Positions 5,689 to 6,267 of a stretch of DNA of 6,267 bases are shown piece after piece. The notes beneath the pieces were generated by a model. It did no database searches and had not been told where the DNA came from. It saw nothing but the letters and a program-made list of their open reading frames with translations. Positions within the stretch are counted from its first letter, which is position 1. Every line of letters begins with the position of its first letter. The position numbers were made by a program, and so were the translations under genes. Source of the stretch: Burkholderiales bacterium (lineage in GTDB: Bacteria; Pseudomonadota; Gammaproteobacteria; Burkholderiales; Usitatibacteraceae); NCBI GenBank assembly GCA_017880705.1, contig JADGRS010000200.1, positions 1 through 6,267 of the forward strand, read 5' to 3'.

Positions 5689-6267
5689 GGCCAGCGCTTC
5701 TCACCGTGTATCTGAAGGAGCTGAAGGATGCGCTTCGCGACCGGCGCACCGCGATCATGATCCTCGTCGCCTCGATCATCACCGGGCCGCTCACGCTCAT
5801 CCTCGTCGCGCAATTCGTTTCCGGGCTCGAGGAGAAATCCGCGACGCTCAAGGTGCGCATCGTCGGGCAGCAGTACGCGCCGGAGCTCACGAATTTCCTG
5901 CAGCGCAACGACGTGGAAATCGAGACCGCCCCCGCGGATTACGAGGCGCGCGTCCGTGAAGGCCGCCTCGACGCCGTGATCGTGATTCCGGAAGACTTCG
6001 ACGAGCGCCTCCTGGCGGGCGACAACGCGAAGGTCGAGATCGTCTACGACGACTCGCGCGCCGAATCGGGCCCCGCCATCCGACAGGCCGAGCGGCTCAT
6101 GCGCGCGTTCAACCGCGAGACCGGAATGCTTCGCATGATGGCGCGCGGCGTGAGCCCGGATCTCGTCGAGCCGGTGAAGGTCGAGCCCGTGAGTACCGCC
6201 ACGCCGCGCCAGAAGGGCGCCTTCATCCTCTTTCTCATCCCGATGTTCGCCATCCTCTCGCCGCTTC
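5685..6267 (+). CDS. ABC-2 type transporter permease, NatB type (partial, runs off the right end)
   Basis: GTG 5685 overlaps the ATPase stop in a GTGA junction, and 194 codons are visible with no stop before the window ends. The N-terminus YLKELKDALRDRRT (9-22) is the cytoplasmic amphipathic segment seen in NatB-like permeases. A membrane helix follows (about 22-45), then an extracytoplasmic domain of about 130 residues (46-177) rich in charged residues, and a second hydrophobic segment begins at about 178 (GAFILFLIPMFAILS). A long first external loop is normal for this ABC-2 subgroup, which has about six helices and usually near 400 residues, so roughly half is here. It should pair with the ATPase as an inner-membrane exporter. 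GAGG at 5671-5674 is a weak, rather distant ribosome site, so translation is probably coupled to the upstream gene. Substrate cannot be read from the sequence. Confidence 0.9.
   Translation, partial: MRPALLTVYLKELKDALRDRRTAIMILVASIITGPLTLILVAQFVSGLEEKSATLKVRIVGQQYAPELTNFLQRNDVEIETAPADYEARVREGRLDAVIVIPEDFDERLLAGDNAKVEIVYDDSRAESGPAIRQAERLMRAFNRETGMLRMMARGVSPDLVEPVKVEPVSTATPRQKGAFILFLIPMFAILSPL

Overview
This GC-rich window (mostly G or C at third codon positions) reads as chromosomal DNA of a proteobacterium, most likely a betaproteobacterium. The main support is the DksA protein, whose sequence and single-cysteine finger look like those of betaproteobacteria. This is recognition from memory, not a database search. 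There is no sign of phage, insertion sequence, CRISPR array, tRNA or rRNA.

Layout: (1) bases 1-191 hold the last 62 codons of a phenylacetate-CoA-ligase-type adenylating enzyme. (2) Bases 192-520 are a gene-free leader with a good sigma70-type promoter for dksA. (3) dksA (521-943) is closed by a clear intrinsic terminator (965-988). (4) A TATAAT box follows, then a 606-residue EAL / CBS-like pair / degenerate GGDEF protein (1043-2863), probably a cyclic-di-GMP phosphodiesterase. (5) Convergent to it, with a 31-base tail-to-tail overlap, lies a thiopurine-methyltransferase-family SAM methyltransferase (minus strand, 2833-3462). (6) Divergent from the methyltransferase, across a 57-base gap, starts a tight three-gene run: a TAP-like (S33-type) alpha/beta hydrolase lipoprotein from 3520, a NatA-type ABC ATPase (4960-5688) and a NatB-type ABC-2 permease (5685 to beyond the window end).

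The most important anomaly is in the hydrolase. A single C appears to be missing from the run at 4751-4753. The reading frame therefore leaves the family sequence just after the catalytic Asp and ends at 4833. The proper C-terminus, including the catalytic His and two cysteines, continues in another frame to 4967, where it overlaps the TTG start of the ABC ATPase by 8 bases. This is either a recent inactivating mutation or a sequencing error.

The first half of the window combines global transcription control (DksA) with second-messenger signalling (EAL protein). The second half looks like an export module in which an extracytoplasmic hydrolase is encoded with a NatAB-like ABC transporter. I do not see an unmistakably new system. 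The hydrolase-NatA-NatB cassette and the EAL-CBS-degenerate-GGDEF protein are the parts most worth a second look.
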